Source of the DNA: Arhodomonas sp052060015
GTDB lineage: Bacteria; Pseudomonadota; Gammaproteobacteria; Nitrococcales; Nitrococcaceae
Assembly: GCF_052060015.1 (NCBI RefSeq)
Contig: NZ_JBPODZ010000006.1
Location: 124,001 to 188,000 of the forward strand
Direction of reading: 5' to 3'
Length of the DNA: 64,000 nucleotides
Part shown: piece by piece, positions 44,860-53,594 of the stretch
Layout of the letters: the number at the start of each line of letters is the position of its first letter
How positions within the stretch are numbered: position 1 is the first letter of the stretch
Notes under the pieces: model-generated
The model's input: only the letters and a program-made list of their open reading frames with translations
Told to the model about the DNA's origin: nothing
The model's database searches: none
Program-made: the position numbers and the translations under genes

Positions 44860-46770
44860 GTGAGCGAAGACAGGCAGCCGGCCCCCGGCCCCGGTGGGGG
44901 AGGGCAGCAGCAGGTCCCCACCTGGTACGTGTTCCTGTGGATGGCGGCGTTGCTGATGCTCGTCTCCTACTGGACCCAGTTCACCCCCGAGGACGGGGTG
45001 CAATCCATCGCCTACTCGGAATTCAAGGAGGCGGTGGTAGCCGGGGAGGTGGCCGAGGTGACCCTGCGTGGTGAGGAGGTCCGCGGTCGTTTCACCGAGC
45101 GGGGCGCGCGCACTCGCGGCGGTGAGCAGGCCGTGGAGCGTTTCCGCACGATTCGTCCCGAGCTGGAGGACCGGGCCCTGCTCGACCTGCTCGAGGAGCA
45201 TGCGGTGACCATCCGCGCGGAGAGCCAGCAACTGGCGTGGTGGCAGCAGCTGATCATCAATGTCCTGCCGTGGCTGTTGCTGCTCGCCTTCTTCTTCTGG
45301 CTCTGGTACTTCGCCCAGCGCCGGGTGATGGGTGGCGGCGCGGGGGGTATGTTCCAGTTCGGTCGCTCGAAGGCGCGGCGGTTCCGCGAGGAGCACCCCT
45401 CGGTGACCATGGATGACGTCGCTGGCGTGGAGACCGCCAAGCGCGATCTCCGCGAGATCGTCGACTTCCTCAAGCACCCGGGGAAGTACCAGGCCCTGGG
45501 GGCGAAGATGCCCAAGGGCGTGCTCATGGTCGGGCCACCGGGCACCGGCAAGACCCTGCTCGCCCGCGCCGTCGCCGGCGAGGCAGGGGTGCCGTTCTAC
45601 AGCATCAGCGGCTCGGAGTTCATCGAGATGTTCGTCGGCGTCGGCGCCGCCCGTGTGCGGGATATGTTCCAGAATGCCCGCAGCGAGGCGCCGTCGCTGA
45701 TCTTCATCGACGAGCTCGACTCCATCGGCCGGGCCCGGGGCACCGGCCTGGGCGGCGGCCACGACGAGCGCGAGCAGACCCTCAACCAGATCCTCGCCGA
45801 GATGGACGGCTTCGAGCCCCACGAGAAGGTCGTGGTCCTGGCCGCCACCAACCGCCCCGATGTGCTGGATGCGGCGCTGCTGCGACCGGGGCGCTTCGAC
45901 CGCAAGGTGATGCTGGAGCGGCCCCATAAGGAGGCACGCAAGGCGATCCTCGAGGTGCACGCGCGCAACGTACCGCTGGCCGAGGACGTGGACCTGGGGC
46001 ATCTCGCCGAGCGGACCACCGGCTTCTCGGGGGCCGACCTGGAGAACCTGATCAACGAGGCCGCGCTCATCGCCGCGCGCCAGGGGCGCGAGGAGGTGGA
46101 CGCGGAGATCCTGGACACCGCCCGGGACAACCTGGTCCTCGGTGAGCGCCGCGACTATACGCTGAGCGATGAGGAGAAGCGCATGGTCGCCTACCATGAG
46201 TGCGGCCACGCGCTGACCGCCTTCTACCTCACCCATACCGACCCCCTGGAGAAGGTTACGGTGGTGCCCCGCGGCCGTGCCCTGGGACTGACCGAGCAGA
46301 CGCCGCGGGAGGAGCGCTACAACCTCAACGAGAGCTATCTCCGCGACCGCATCTCGGTGATGCTCGGTGGCCGGGTCTCGGAGCGGCTGGTCTTCGGCGA
46401 GGTCAGCAGCGGCGCCCAGCAGGACCTCAAGGAGGCCACCCAGCTGGCCCGCCGCATGGTGGCGCAGTGGGGGATGAGCGAGAAGGTGGGGCCCGTAGGC
46501 CTGAATGTCGGCGAGGAGCACGTCTTTCTCGGGCGGGAGATGGCCCAACCCCGGGACCACAGCGAGCGCTTGGCGGAGCTCGTGGATGAGGAGGTGCGGC
46601 GCGTGCTGCAGGAGGCAGAGCGCCGCACCGAGGAGCTGCTCACCGAGCACCGGGACGGCCTCGACCGGTTGGCGACGGCGGTGCTGGAGCGCGAGACGCT
46701 TGATGCCGATGAGATCGGGGAGGTCCTGGAGAGCGCGGGCGACGCCGGCGTTGCCGCCCGCGGGAGGTAG
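44860..46770 (+). CDS. ftsH: ATP-dependent zinc metalloprotease, FtsH family
   Basis: A 636-residue membrane-anchored AAA+ protease. Two helices (about residues 22-36 and 129-153) bracket a periplasmic domain. The AAA module has GPPGTGKT, the FVGVGAARVRDMF pore loop, LIFIDELDSIG and DEREQTLNQILAEMDGF. The protease site reads HECGH, so both zinc His and the Glu are kept, but Cys replaces the Ala of the almost invariant HEAGH. GTG at 44860 has AGGGAGG six bases upstream; ATG 44836 is the alternative. The usual partner rrmJ/ftsJ is absent, so this may be a second FtsH. Confidence 0.93.
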   Translation: MSEDRQPAPGPGGGGQQQVPTWYVFLWMAALLMLVSYWTQFTPEDGVQSIAYSEFKEAVVAGEVAEVTLRGEEVRGRFTERGARTRGGEQAVERFRTIRPELEDRALLDLLEEHAVTIRAESQQLAWWQQLIINVLPWLLLLAFFFWLWYFAQRRVMGGGAGGMFQFGRSKARRFREEHPSVTMDDVAGVETAKRDLREIVDFLKHPGKYQALGAKMPKGVLMVGPPGTGKTLLARAVAGEAGVPFYSISGSEFIEMFVGVGAARVRDMFQNARSEAPSLIFIDELDSIGRARGTGLGGGHDEREQTLNQILAEMDGFEPHEKVVVLAATNRPDVLDAALLRPGRFDRKVMLERPHKEARKAILEVHARNVPLAEDVDLGHLAERTTGFSGADLENLINEAALIAARQGREEVDAEILDTARDNLVLGERRDYTLSDEEKRMVAYHECGHALTAFYLTHTDPLEKVTVVPRGRALGLTEQTPREERYNLNESYLRDRISVMLGGRVSERLVFGEVSSGAQQDLKEATQLARRMVAQWGMSEKVGPVGLNVGEEHVFLGREMAQPRDHSERLAELVDEEVRRVLQEAERRTEELLTEHRDGLDRLATAVLERETLDADEIGEVLESAGDAGVAARGR

Positions 46771-46864
46771 GGCCTGCGGGGTAGGCAGGCGCCGGAGCGC
46801 CGCCTATGCTTGGGGAACCACCCAGGCGGAAGGGGTGTGGAAGCGCCCCCACACGGAGGTTGTC

Positions 46865-48979
46865 ATGTCCCGCTGGTTCCTGCCCGGCATTGCCGGTACC
46901 GCCTTCCTGTTTGCCTGCAATGGCGACAGCGACCTGCCACCGCTCAACGAGCGACCCCAGTTCCTCGACGATGAGGTCGTCCAGGCCCGCCACGACGGTG
47001 ACGGCGACGACCTGCTGACCGCCGGTCTCGGTGCATCAGGTCTGGCCAGCGCCGAGGCCCCCGGCTTCGCCGATCCTGTCGCGCCCACCACCGCCGAGCT
47101 CCGGCGCCTGGCCATATACAACAACTACCGTGCCCTAGTGGATACCGCGCCGGGCGGGGGTTACGGCGAGTTCTTCGGGCCGTCAGTCGGCGTCGATGGC
47201 GAGGGGCTCGTCCCCGGCGACGAATACCTGGCCTACGCGCGCTACGACGAGGGCCCGCCGGTAACCATGATGGTCCAGGTCCCCGACGCCTTCGACCCGG
47301 ATCGGGCGTGCATGGTCACCGCCCCCTCGTCGGGCTCCCGCGGCATCTACGGGGCCATTGGCACCGCCGGGGAGTGGGGGCTGAAGCGCGGCTGCGCGGT
47401 GGTCTACACCGACAAGGGCACCGGAACCGGGGCCCATAATCTGGCACGGGATACGGTGCAGCGCCTCGACGGGCGGCTGGCCGATGCGGCGGAGGCGGGC
47501 GATGAGGCCCAGTTCCGTGCCCCGTTGGGGGATTCGGAGCGTGCCGCCTTCAATGAGGCGTGGCCCCACCGGTTCGCGTTCAAGCACGCCCACTCGGAGG
47601 TCAACCCCGAGGCGGACTGGGGGCGCCATGTTCTGGATTCCATCCGGTTCGGCCTGTTCGTGCTCAATGAGCGCTACGGCGAGACCGACGCCCTGGGCCG
47701 GGCCCGCCGCAGCATCACCGCTGACGACGTGCTGGTCATCGCCTCCAGCGTTTCCAACGGCGGCGGTGCCTCGGTCCGCGCGGCGGAGCAGGATGAGGAA
47801 GGCCTGATCGACGGCGTTGCCGTCTCCGAGCCCAACGTGAACCCAATGGTGGACGATGGCTTTGTCATCCAGCAGGGGGATGAGCCCCCCATCAGCGGCC
47901 ACAGCCGCAGCCTGCTCGACTATACCAGCGCCCTGGCGCTGTACCAGGGCTGTGCCAACATTGCCCCCGGTGTCCGCGATGCGGCCCCGATGAACGCCAC
48001 CTTCAACGATTTCGACGTGGCCGAGAATATCTGCAGCGCCCTCGCCGCCAAGGGACTGGTCAGCGGCGACAATACCGCCAGCCGTTCCGCCGATGCCCAG
48101 CGGATCCTCAACGAGGAATTCTCGATACAGCCGGAGCAGAACCTGCTGGCGCCCCTGCATTTCGGGCTCGGCGTCGCCCCAGGCATCTCGGTGACTTACG
48201 CCAATGCCTACGGGCGCTTCCCGGTCACCGACCGGCTCTGCGAGGTCTCCATGGCGGCGACAGCAGAGGACGGGGCACCGGCGCCGCTGGCGGAGGCCGC
48301 CGAGGCGGCCCTGTTCGCCACCAGCAACGGGATCCCGCCGACCGCGGGGGTGGCGCTCATCCACGACGCGGCGGCGGCTGGCCCCACGGCCCTACCGCAG
48401 GCCACCTCCACCTCCAGCGGCCTGCCCGATCATGGGCTTGACGCGCTGCTCTGTCTTCGGCGCCTGGCCGCCGATCAGGATCCGGCCAGCGGCGCGCCGC
48501 TGGGCGGGGAGGCGGCAACCCAGGCGACGCGCATCGCCGAGGGTGTGGAGGCGGTCCGTGCCGGCGGCGACCTCCAGGGCAAGCCCGCGGTGTTCGTCAC
48601 CGGTCGAGCCGACGCCATCCTACCCATCAACCACACCTCGCGCCCGTACTTCGCCCTCAATCGCCGCATCGAGGGAGCGGACAGTGGCCTGCGTTACTAT
48701 GAGATCCTCAACGCGCACCACCTGGACGTGCTCAACGGCTTCCCGGCCGTCGCGGAGCGGTATGTCCCGCTCCACCACTATTTCTTCCAGGCCCTGGACC
48801 TGGTGTACGACCACCTGCGCGAAGGGGATCCCCTTCCGCCCAGCCAGGTGGTGCGCACGCTGCCTCGCGGCGAGGACGCGCCGGCGTTGAGCGAAGAAAA
48901 TGTGCCGGCGATTGCCGACGAGCCTGCGGGCAGCGAGCGCATCGTATTCTCCGATGGTGTGTTGCGCATTCCGGAGTAG
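46865..48979 (+). CDS. D-(-)-3-hydroxybutyrate oligomer hydrolase
   Basis: A 704-residue enzyme of the 3HBOH family, which cleaves 3-hydroxybutyrate oligomers released from PHB to monomers. The serine motif is SSVSNGG (Ser297), the S-x-S-N-G box of this family. APSSGSRGIYGAIGTAGEWGLKRGCAVVYTDKGTG, KHAHSEVNPEADWGRHVL and FVTGRADAILPINHTSRPYF are further family blocks. The first 18 residues form a lipoprotein signal ending LFAC, so the enzyme is predicted to be anchored to the envelope. GGAGG precedes the ATG. It lies 94 bases after the ftsH-type gene. The phasin gene is 4 kb downstream; no PHB synthase is visible. Confidence 0.9.
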   Translation: MSRWFLPGIAGTAFLFACNGDSDLPPLNERPQFLDDEVVQARHDGDGDDLLTAGLGASGLASAEAPGFADPVAPTTAELRRLAIYNNYRALVDTAPGGGYGEFFGPSVGVDGEGLVPGDEYLAYARYDEGPPVTMMVQVPDAFDPDRACMVTAPSSGSRGIYGAIGTAGEWGLKRGCAVVYTDKGTGTGAHNLARDTVQRLDGRLADAAEAGDEAQFRAPLGDSERAAFNEAWPHRFAFKHAHSEVNPEADWGRHVLDSIRFGLFVLNERYGETDALGRARRSITADDVLVIASSVSNGGGASVRAAEQDEEGLIDGVAVSEPNVNPMVDDGFVIQQGDEPPISGHSRSLLDYTSALALYQGCANIAPGVRDAAPMNATFNDFDVAENICSALAAKGLVSGDNTASRSADAQRILNEEFSIQPEQNLLAPLHFGLGVAPGISVTYANAYGRFPVTDRLCEVSMAATAEDGAPAPLAEAAEAALFATSNGIPPTAGVALIHDAAAAGPTALPQATSTSSGLPDHGLDALLCLRRLAADQDPASGAPLGGEAATQATRIAEGVEAVRAGGDLQGKPAVFVTGRADAILPINHTSRPYFALNRRIEGADSGLRYYEILNAHHLDVLNGFPAVAERYVPLHHYFFQALDLVYDHLREGDPLPPSQVVRTLPRGEDAPALSEENVPAIADEPAGSERIVFSDGVLRIPE

Positions 48980-49014
48980 GCTGTTTTCGGTATGCGCGTG
49001 ACGAGACAACTTAT

Positions 49015-49302
49015 ATGAAACACGCCAGGGTCGAGATCCACTACTGCACGGGTTGTCGGTGGTTGCTGCGGGCGGCATGGATGGCCCAGGAGCTGCTGAC
49101 CACGTTCGAGGACGAGATCGGCGGGCTCACCTTGTGTCCCGGCTCGGGCGGCGTCTTCGAGGTGATCGTTGAGGGGGAGCGGATCTGGTCGCGCAAGGAG
49201 CAGGGCCGTTTCCCGGAGATCACCGAGCTCAAGCAGCTCGTCCGTGACCGTATCGCCCCGGAGCGACCCCTCGGTCATGCAGACCGCAAGGGGGCCGGCT
49301 GA
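49015..49302 (+). CDS. SelW/SelT-type (Rdx family) redox protein
   Basis: A 95-residue thioredoxin-fold protein. VEIHYCTGCRWLLRAAWMAQELL holds the CxxC pair (Cys11, Cys14) of the Rdx family, the cysteine form of selenoprotein W. GGVFEVIVEGERIWSRKEQGRFPEITELKQLVRDRI is the usual C-terminal half. No in-frame TGA replaces a cysteine. It probably takes part in thiol redox reactions. It starts 35 bases after the 3HBOH gene and may share its transcript. Confidence 0.9.
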   Translation: MKHARVEIHYCTGCRWLLRAAWMAQELLTTFEDEIGGLTLCPGSGGVFEVIVEGERIWSRKEQGRFPEITELKQLVRDRIAPERPLGHADRKGAG

Positions 49303-49384
49303 CATCGTAATTACCCCAGGCGCGTGTAATCGCCAAGGCACGATTTGTGCATTGCGTCACTCGGTGCCATAGGGGGATAACGGC

Positions 49385-49759
49385 ATGATTCAGCTGGATC
49401 GAGAGATGACGGACCTGGCGATGAAGCTGCGGCGGTGTCTGCGTCGGGAGGGGGAGTCCACGCCGCCGTTGAGTGATCCGGAGCTGGTACCTACCCTGCT
49501 CGAGCAGGCGCGTCCGTTGCAGGATGGGGAGGTCCAGCAGCTCGCCCGGGCACTGGAACGTCGTTTGCTCGACCAAGGCGGGGAACAGCGAGAGACGTCG
49601 TCGGTGGAGCAGGCGGAGCGGGATCGGGGGTCGATGCGGCGCTATCGTGGGGCGCTCGTCGAGGAAGCCCACGGATCGGATGGAGGGTCCCGACATACCG
49701 GCCGAACGACTGCCCGCCCGGCCCGTCGGTTGGTTTACCGGGGGCAGCGGGTTCGTTGA
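49385..49759 (+). CDS. hypothetical protein
   Basis: A 124-residue acidic-to-basic soluble protein that I do not recognise. The first ~75 residues are helical and charged (TDLAMKLRRCLRREG; LLEQARPLQDGEVQQLARALERRLLD) and the C-terminal ~35 residues are Arg/Gly-rich and probably disordered. GGGGATAACGGC lies just before the ATG. It stands alone between the SelW-like gene and the convergent two-helix membrane protein gene. Function unknown; translation is likely but unproven. Confidence 0.5.
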   Translation: MIQLDREMTDLAMKLRRCLRREGESTPPLSDPELVPTLLEQARPLQDGEVQQLARALERRLLDQGGEQRETSSVEQAERDRGSMRRYRGALVEEAHGSDGGSRHTGRTTARPARRLVYRGQRVR

Positions 49760-49826
49760 CGCCCTGCGGTTGTGCGCCGGGTGTGCGTCGCTGGTGCAAC
49801 CGTGCACCGGCGGCACCCGGCGGACA

Positions 49827-50396
49827 TCACGGGAAGGTATGCACGAAAAACGACTTCACCCGGTGCTGCCAGTGCACCACCCAGTGCGGTGCACCGGCCG
49901 CGGTGCCCGCCGGCTCCAGGGTGGGGTGGCGCTTGACCGCGTCATCGACCAAGGCCTCCTGCCCCGGTTCGAGATCCACGAAGAACACGTGGCGTCCCTG
50001 CTGCAACGCGTCCTCGAAGTCACGGAACCGTTGGTTCGGGGTCTCGATACCGCGCAGCCCGCCCTCCCAGGTGAAGAAGCCGAAGGTGATGACGGCGAGG
50101 AAGATGAACGGCAGCCACCCGGCGGCGGTATCCGACCACCCCATGACGCCCGCGATGATCAGCACCAGCACCGCAAGAGCCGCCCCGATGACCGCGCCGA
50201 TGAGGGTGGAGTGGACGAGGTCCCGCTTCATCAGCGCCTTGACCTGATTGAGATGGCGGTGGCTCTCCGCTTCGGCGTCGTCGAGGGTGAGGACATGACA
50301 CTGGGGCGTTACGATGCCCGCCCGCTCCAGGTCCTCCTCGAGTCGCTCCAGGTCGTCCATGTCGGAGCTGATGAAGAAATAGCGCTTCATCCGCAT
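49827..50396 (-). CDS. conserved two-helix membrane protein
   Basis: A 189-residue protein. A cytosolic ferredoxin-like or PII-like N-terminus (MKRYFFISSDMDDLERLEEDLERAGIVTPQCHVLTLDD) is followed by two adjacent helices (~68-90 and ~94-114) and a C-terminal domain (GRHVFFVDLEPGQEALVDDAV). Relatives are common in Pseudomonas and are annotated without evidence as NAD/FAD-utilising or magnesium-related proteins. GGGAGG lies eight bases before the ATG at 50396; ATG 50390 is also possible. Function unknown. Confidence 0.75.
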   Translation of the reverse strand: MRMKRYFFISSDMDDLERLEEDLERAGIVTPQCHVLTLDDAEAESHRHLNQVKALMKRDLVHSTLIGAVIGAALAVLVLIIAGVMGWSDTAAGWLPFIFLAVITFGFFTWEGGLRGIETPNQRFRDFEDALQQGRHVFFVDLEPGQEALVDDAVKRHPTLEPAGTAAGAPHWVVHWQHRVKSFFVHTFP

Positions 50397-50558
50397 GGCA
50401 GCCTCCCAGAAACGCAAGCAGCGCGGGGATCCACCCGCCACTGTTAATTAAAGATAGATTACCCCTGCCGCTATCGCCATGCGGGTTCGCCCGTACGCGG
50501 CCCGGTCCGTCGTCGCCGTCGGTTACGTCCGGGCCGGGATCCGGCTATCCTGTAGGTC

Positions 50559-51686
50559 ATGCCGGGGACTACACCAACCCAACGCGTGCATCCCGGGGTG
50601 CAACGGCTGGAGGCGGGCAAGCGCCGGGTCTACGGCTTCGCCCTGGGCTTCGGGGTCATCATTGTGGTGTTGAGCTGGCTGATGCGGCATCCCGGAGATG
50701 CCTTTATCGCCTATCTCTATCCCATCTTCGCCCTGGTCCTCGCCGCCATGCTGCCGTTGCTGTGGTGGCCGCGCATGCCCCTGCGCCTGCTGGAGGGGTT
50801 GATGCTGGGTACCCTCGCCGCAATGGTGCTCGCCCGCCTCGCCTGGCACTTTCATTTCTCCGCGCCCATCGATGAGCAGTTGCTCGTGCTGGTGGGCGGC
50901 CACTATTGGGCCGTGGGTGCGCTGATCGTGGCGAGCTTCGTGGTGCTGGACCACAAGCGGGGACTGCTCGCCGGGACGGTCATCGTGCTCGTCTCGGCAC
51001 TGATCGCCGTGGCCGGCGTCGCCGGGGAGTGGCGTGTCGGCGAGGTCTCGCAGGAGTCCACGTTCTACCTCCTGCGTGTGCATCTCTTCCTCGGCCTGCT
51101 GCTGGTGCTCACCAGCGCCGCCACGGCGATGCGCGACGAGCTGCAGAGGGCGTTGCTGCGCGCGGACATCCTGGACGAGTGGGCGAACACCGACATGCCG
51201 ACAGGGCTCGCCAACCGACGTGCCGCCGATCGTTTCCTCAACCAGGAGGTGGCCGCGGCGCGCCGCTACCGTCGGCCGCTGTCGGTGCTGAGCCTGGACA
51301 TCGACCACTTCAAGAAGGTCAACGATGCCTACGGTCACGGCACCGGCGATGCGGTGATCGAGGGGGTCGCCCGGCGGCTCGAGGCATCGGTACGGGAACC
51401 GGATCTGGTGGCCCGCTGGGGTGGGGAGGAGTTCCTCATCGTGGCCCCCGAGATCCCCCTCGACGACGCCAAGCGGATGGCGGAGCGGTGCCGCAGGGCC
51501 ATCGAAGAGCAGCCCGTGGCGGGGGTGGAAGTTACGGTGACCATCGGCGTGGCTGAACTCCAGCCTGGCGAGGGGATCGATGCCATGCTCAGCCGGGCGG
51601 ATGCGATGCTCTACGAGGGCAAGCGCACGGGCCGCAATCGCGTGGTCGGTACCGCCGCCGGAGCCGTTGCATCACCGTCGAGCTGA
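50559..51686 (+). CDS. membrane diguanylate cyclase (GGDEF)
   Basis: A 375-residue protein. Six hydrophobic helices fill residues ~25-200. The GGDEF domain (~215-365) has LSLDIDHFKKVNDAYGHGTGD, RWGGEEF (288-292) and an intact RxxD inhibitory site (REPD) five residues before it. It should make cyclic-di-GMP from two GTP and be product-inhibited. The membrane part has no known sensor-domain name. It is divergent from the two-helix membrane protein and followed 40 bases later by the hemolysin III gene. Confidence 0.92.
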   Translation: MPGTTPTQRVHPGVQRLEAGKRRVYGFALGFGVIIVVLSWLMRHPGDAFIAYLYPIFALVLAAMLPLLWWPRMPLRLLEGLMLGTLAAMVLARLAWHFHFSAPIDEQLLVLVGGHYWAVGALIVASFVVLDHKRGLLAGTVIVLVSALIAVAGVAGEWRVGEVSQESTFYLLRVHLFLGLLLVLTSAATAMRDELQRALLRADILDEWANTDMPTGLANRRAADRFLNQEVAAARRYRRPLSVLSLDIDHFKKVNDAYGHGTGDAVIEGVARRLEASVREPDLVARWGGEEFLIVAPEIPLDDAKRMAERCRRAIEEQPVAGVEVTVTIGVAELQPGEGIDAMLSRADAMLYEGKRTGRNRVVGTAAGAVASPSS

Positions 51687-51726
51687 CGGCTATCACGGCA
51701 GGAGGCAGTCTCAGCAGGGGGCTGAT

Positions 51727-52386
51727 ATGGCCTGGTCACAACGCGCCTACAGTTACTCCGAGGAGCGTGCCGACCGCTGGCTTCACAGGGCCGGAATCGC
51801 GGTGGCCCTGGCCGGCGTCATCATCCTCGTGCTGCTTGCTGCCATGCGGCGGGAGGCGGTGGTCGTGGCTGGGGCCGTGCTGTATTCGGCGGGCCTGCTC
51901 GCCATGCTGATCGCCTCCGCGCTGGCCAATCATGATCTGGCGAGCCCCGGTGCCCGCGCGCCACTGCGGCAGCGCCTCGACCATGCGGCGATCTTCGTGA
52001 TGATCGCCGGCACCTACACGCCGTTTACCCTGACCGTTCTCCACGGACCCTGGGGGTGGGGATTACTGGTCTTCGTCTGGGCAGTCGCGCTGGGCGGGGC
52101 CGGGCTCAAGCTCGCCGGCCGCCTTGGCTATGGGTACTCCATCGTCCTGTACCTGCTGCTGGGCTGGAGTGTACTTCCGGCGGTCCGGCCCCTCGCGGCC
52201 GGCCTGACGGCCGCTCCCCTGGTGCTCCTGGTCGTCGGCGGCGGGCTCTATACCCTGGGCGTCGGGGTCTTCCTCTTCTCCCGGATGCCCTATCACACCG
52301 CGGTCTGGCATGGGATCGTCATGGTCGCGGCCGGTTGTCACTATGCGGCGGTGCTTACCGGTATCGTGCTCCGTCCCGCGGGGTGA
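51727..52386 (+). CDS. hemolysin III / PAQR family membrane protein
   Basis: A 219-residue protein with seven hydrophobic helices. The PAQR/HlyIII signature residues are present: YSEERADRWLHR at the start, LDHAAIFVMIAGTYTPF in the middle and HTAVWHGIVMVAAGCHY near the end, whose Asp and His residues bind zinc in relatives. Proposed roles include ceramidase-like hydrolysis or membrane homeostasis; lysis is not shown for most members. A GGGGG run lies before the ATG at 51727. Confidence 0.88.
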   Translation: MAWSQRAYSYSEERADRWLHRAGIAVALAGVIILVLLAAMRREAVVVAGAVLYSAGLLAMLIASALANHDLASPGARAPLRQRLDHAAIFVMIAGTYTPFTLTVLHGPWGWGLLVFVWAVALGGAGLKLAGRLGYGYSIVLYLLLGWSVLPAVRPLAAGLTAAPLVLLVVGGGLYTLGVGVFLFSRMPYHTAVWHGIVMVAAGCHYAAVLTGIVLRPAG

Positions 52387-52448
52387 GCACCGCGTCGCCC
52401 GTTCCCCGCGGACCGCTCATCGGCGAACCGATGAGTGCGCCGATGTCG

Positions 52449-52462
52449 TTGACCTGGATCAA
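52449..52462 (+). promoter_or_regulatory. FNR/Anr-like box upstream of the phasin region
   Basis: TTGAC-CTGG-ATCAA matches the FNR/Anr consensus TTGAT-N4-ATCAA at nine of ten defined bases. It sits 88 bases before the small unknown gene at 52550. CATACT (52474-52479) or a weaker hexamer near 52485 could be the -10. If real, it makes this region responsive to low oxygen. Confidence 0.5.
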
Positions 52463-52549
52463 CTACGCTTGTTCATACTTGAGCGCACAGTGGGCGAAAA
52501 CGAAAAAGGAAGATGAGAAAGGGGGCGCCTATGGACTAGGAGGAGAGGG

Positions 52550-52900
52550 ATGATGCAGATACAGGGAACGATGGTCCATGCGGAGCAGCTGGCCTCCGGA
52601 TACGCGCAGCTCCATGTAGATTGCGGCGACGGCAGCGGCCCCATTGTGGGGGTGCTGGTACCGGCGCTGGTGCTGATCCGGGATGGGATGCCGGTGCTCG
52701 GTCAGCGCGTGGAGATCAAGGCAATGGAACTGGCTGACGATCACAATTTTCCTTCCGATAGCAAGCCCGCCGGGGTCGCGGTGGGTCTCTCCGGGGTTTC
52801 TGATGGCGGCGTGTTCCCCGATGTGGGTACGGGGCGTCATCGCTACGTTTTCTGCAGAGGCGAGTCCGCTCGGGCGACGCGTCTCAGCGCACCTGTCTGA
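52550..52900 (+). CDS. hypothetical small protein
   Basis: A 116-residue protein that I do not recognise. The first half is beta-rich and resembles a small OB/PRC-like barrel (YAQLHVDCGDGSGPIVGVLVPALVLIRDGMPVLGQRVEIKAMEL); the rest is Gly/Asp-rich. AGGAGGAGAGGG lies directly before two consecutive ATGs (52550 and 52553), so translation is likely. It is the first gene after the FNR/Anr-like box and is followed by the phasin gene 137 bases later. Confidence 0.55.
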   Translation: MMQIQGTMVHAEQLASGYAQLHVDCGDGSGPIVGVLVPALVLIRDGMPVLGQRVEIKAMELADDHNFPSDSKPAGVAVGLSGVSDGGVFPDVGTGRHRYVFCRGESARATRLSAPV

Positions 52901-53037
52901 CGCGCGGGCCGGCGGCGCAGCACGCGCCGCCAAGCCCCCATTTCTTGATCAACGATGCGGGTGGGCAGTCGCGAGGCGGCAGCTCACCCGTCGCAAAAAG
53001 CCATCGATGAATGGACGCAAGGCAAGGAGGTCCAGCG

Positions 53038-53580
53038 ATGAATGAGACCCAACGCAACGAAACCATGGATATCCTCCGTCAGTGGTCGGAGCTCAACGAG
53101 CGCTTGGCACGGGAGTCCATGAACATCTTCCAGGAAACTCTGCAGGAGCCGCGCGGAATGGACCGCGAGTACCAGAAGGCGCTGAAGACGGCGCGGGAGG
53201 CGGTGGAAGAGGCCATCCGTCTGGAGCGGGAGGCCGTCGAGGCCTTCGAGAAGGGCAACGGCGACAACGAGGCCCTGAAGGAGCCGGTGCGGGCGGTGGC
53301 GACGATGACGCGAACGGGCATCGACCTGCGGGAGCGGATGTGGTCTGCCTGGTTCCAGGGCGCCGAGCAGATGCTGCCGGCCAGCGGCAGCCGTCGTGGC
53401 GGTCAGCCGTTCCCGGACCTGAGCGCGGTGTTCAGTGTCTGGCAGGACCTCGCGGATTCGGCCTCGCAGGCGATGCAGCAGGCGGGACAGTCCGCCGTCG
53501 GTTCCAGCGGTAAGGCCGAGGAGGCTTCCTCTGGCGCCGGGGAGAAGGCGACCAGCGGGCAGGCCCGTCGCACGGCCTGA
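53038..53580 (+). CDS. phasin-like PHB granule protein
   Basis: A 180-residue, almost wholly helical, amphipathic protein (MDILRQWSELNERLARESMNIFQETL; EYQKALKTAREAVEEAIRLEREAVEAFEKG) with an Ala/Ser/Gly-rich C-terminal tail (SGKAEEASSGAGEKATSG). This is the pattern of phasins, which coat polyhydroxyalkanoate granules. AAGGAGG lies eight bases before the ATG at 53038, so expression may be high. The nearby 3HBOH gene supports the PHB link. The assignment rests on overall pattern; phasins have few fixed residues. Confidence 0.75.
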   Translation: MNETQRNETMDILRQWSELNERLARESMNIFQETLQEPRGMDREYQKALKTAREAVEEAIRLEREAVEAFEKGNGDNEALKEPVRAVATMTRTGIDLRERMWSAWFQGAEQMLPASGSRRGGQPFPDLSAVFSVWQDLADSASQAMQQAGQSAVGSSGKAEEASSGAGEKATSGQARRTA

Positions 53581-53594
53581 GGCGGGATGCGTCG

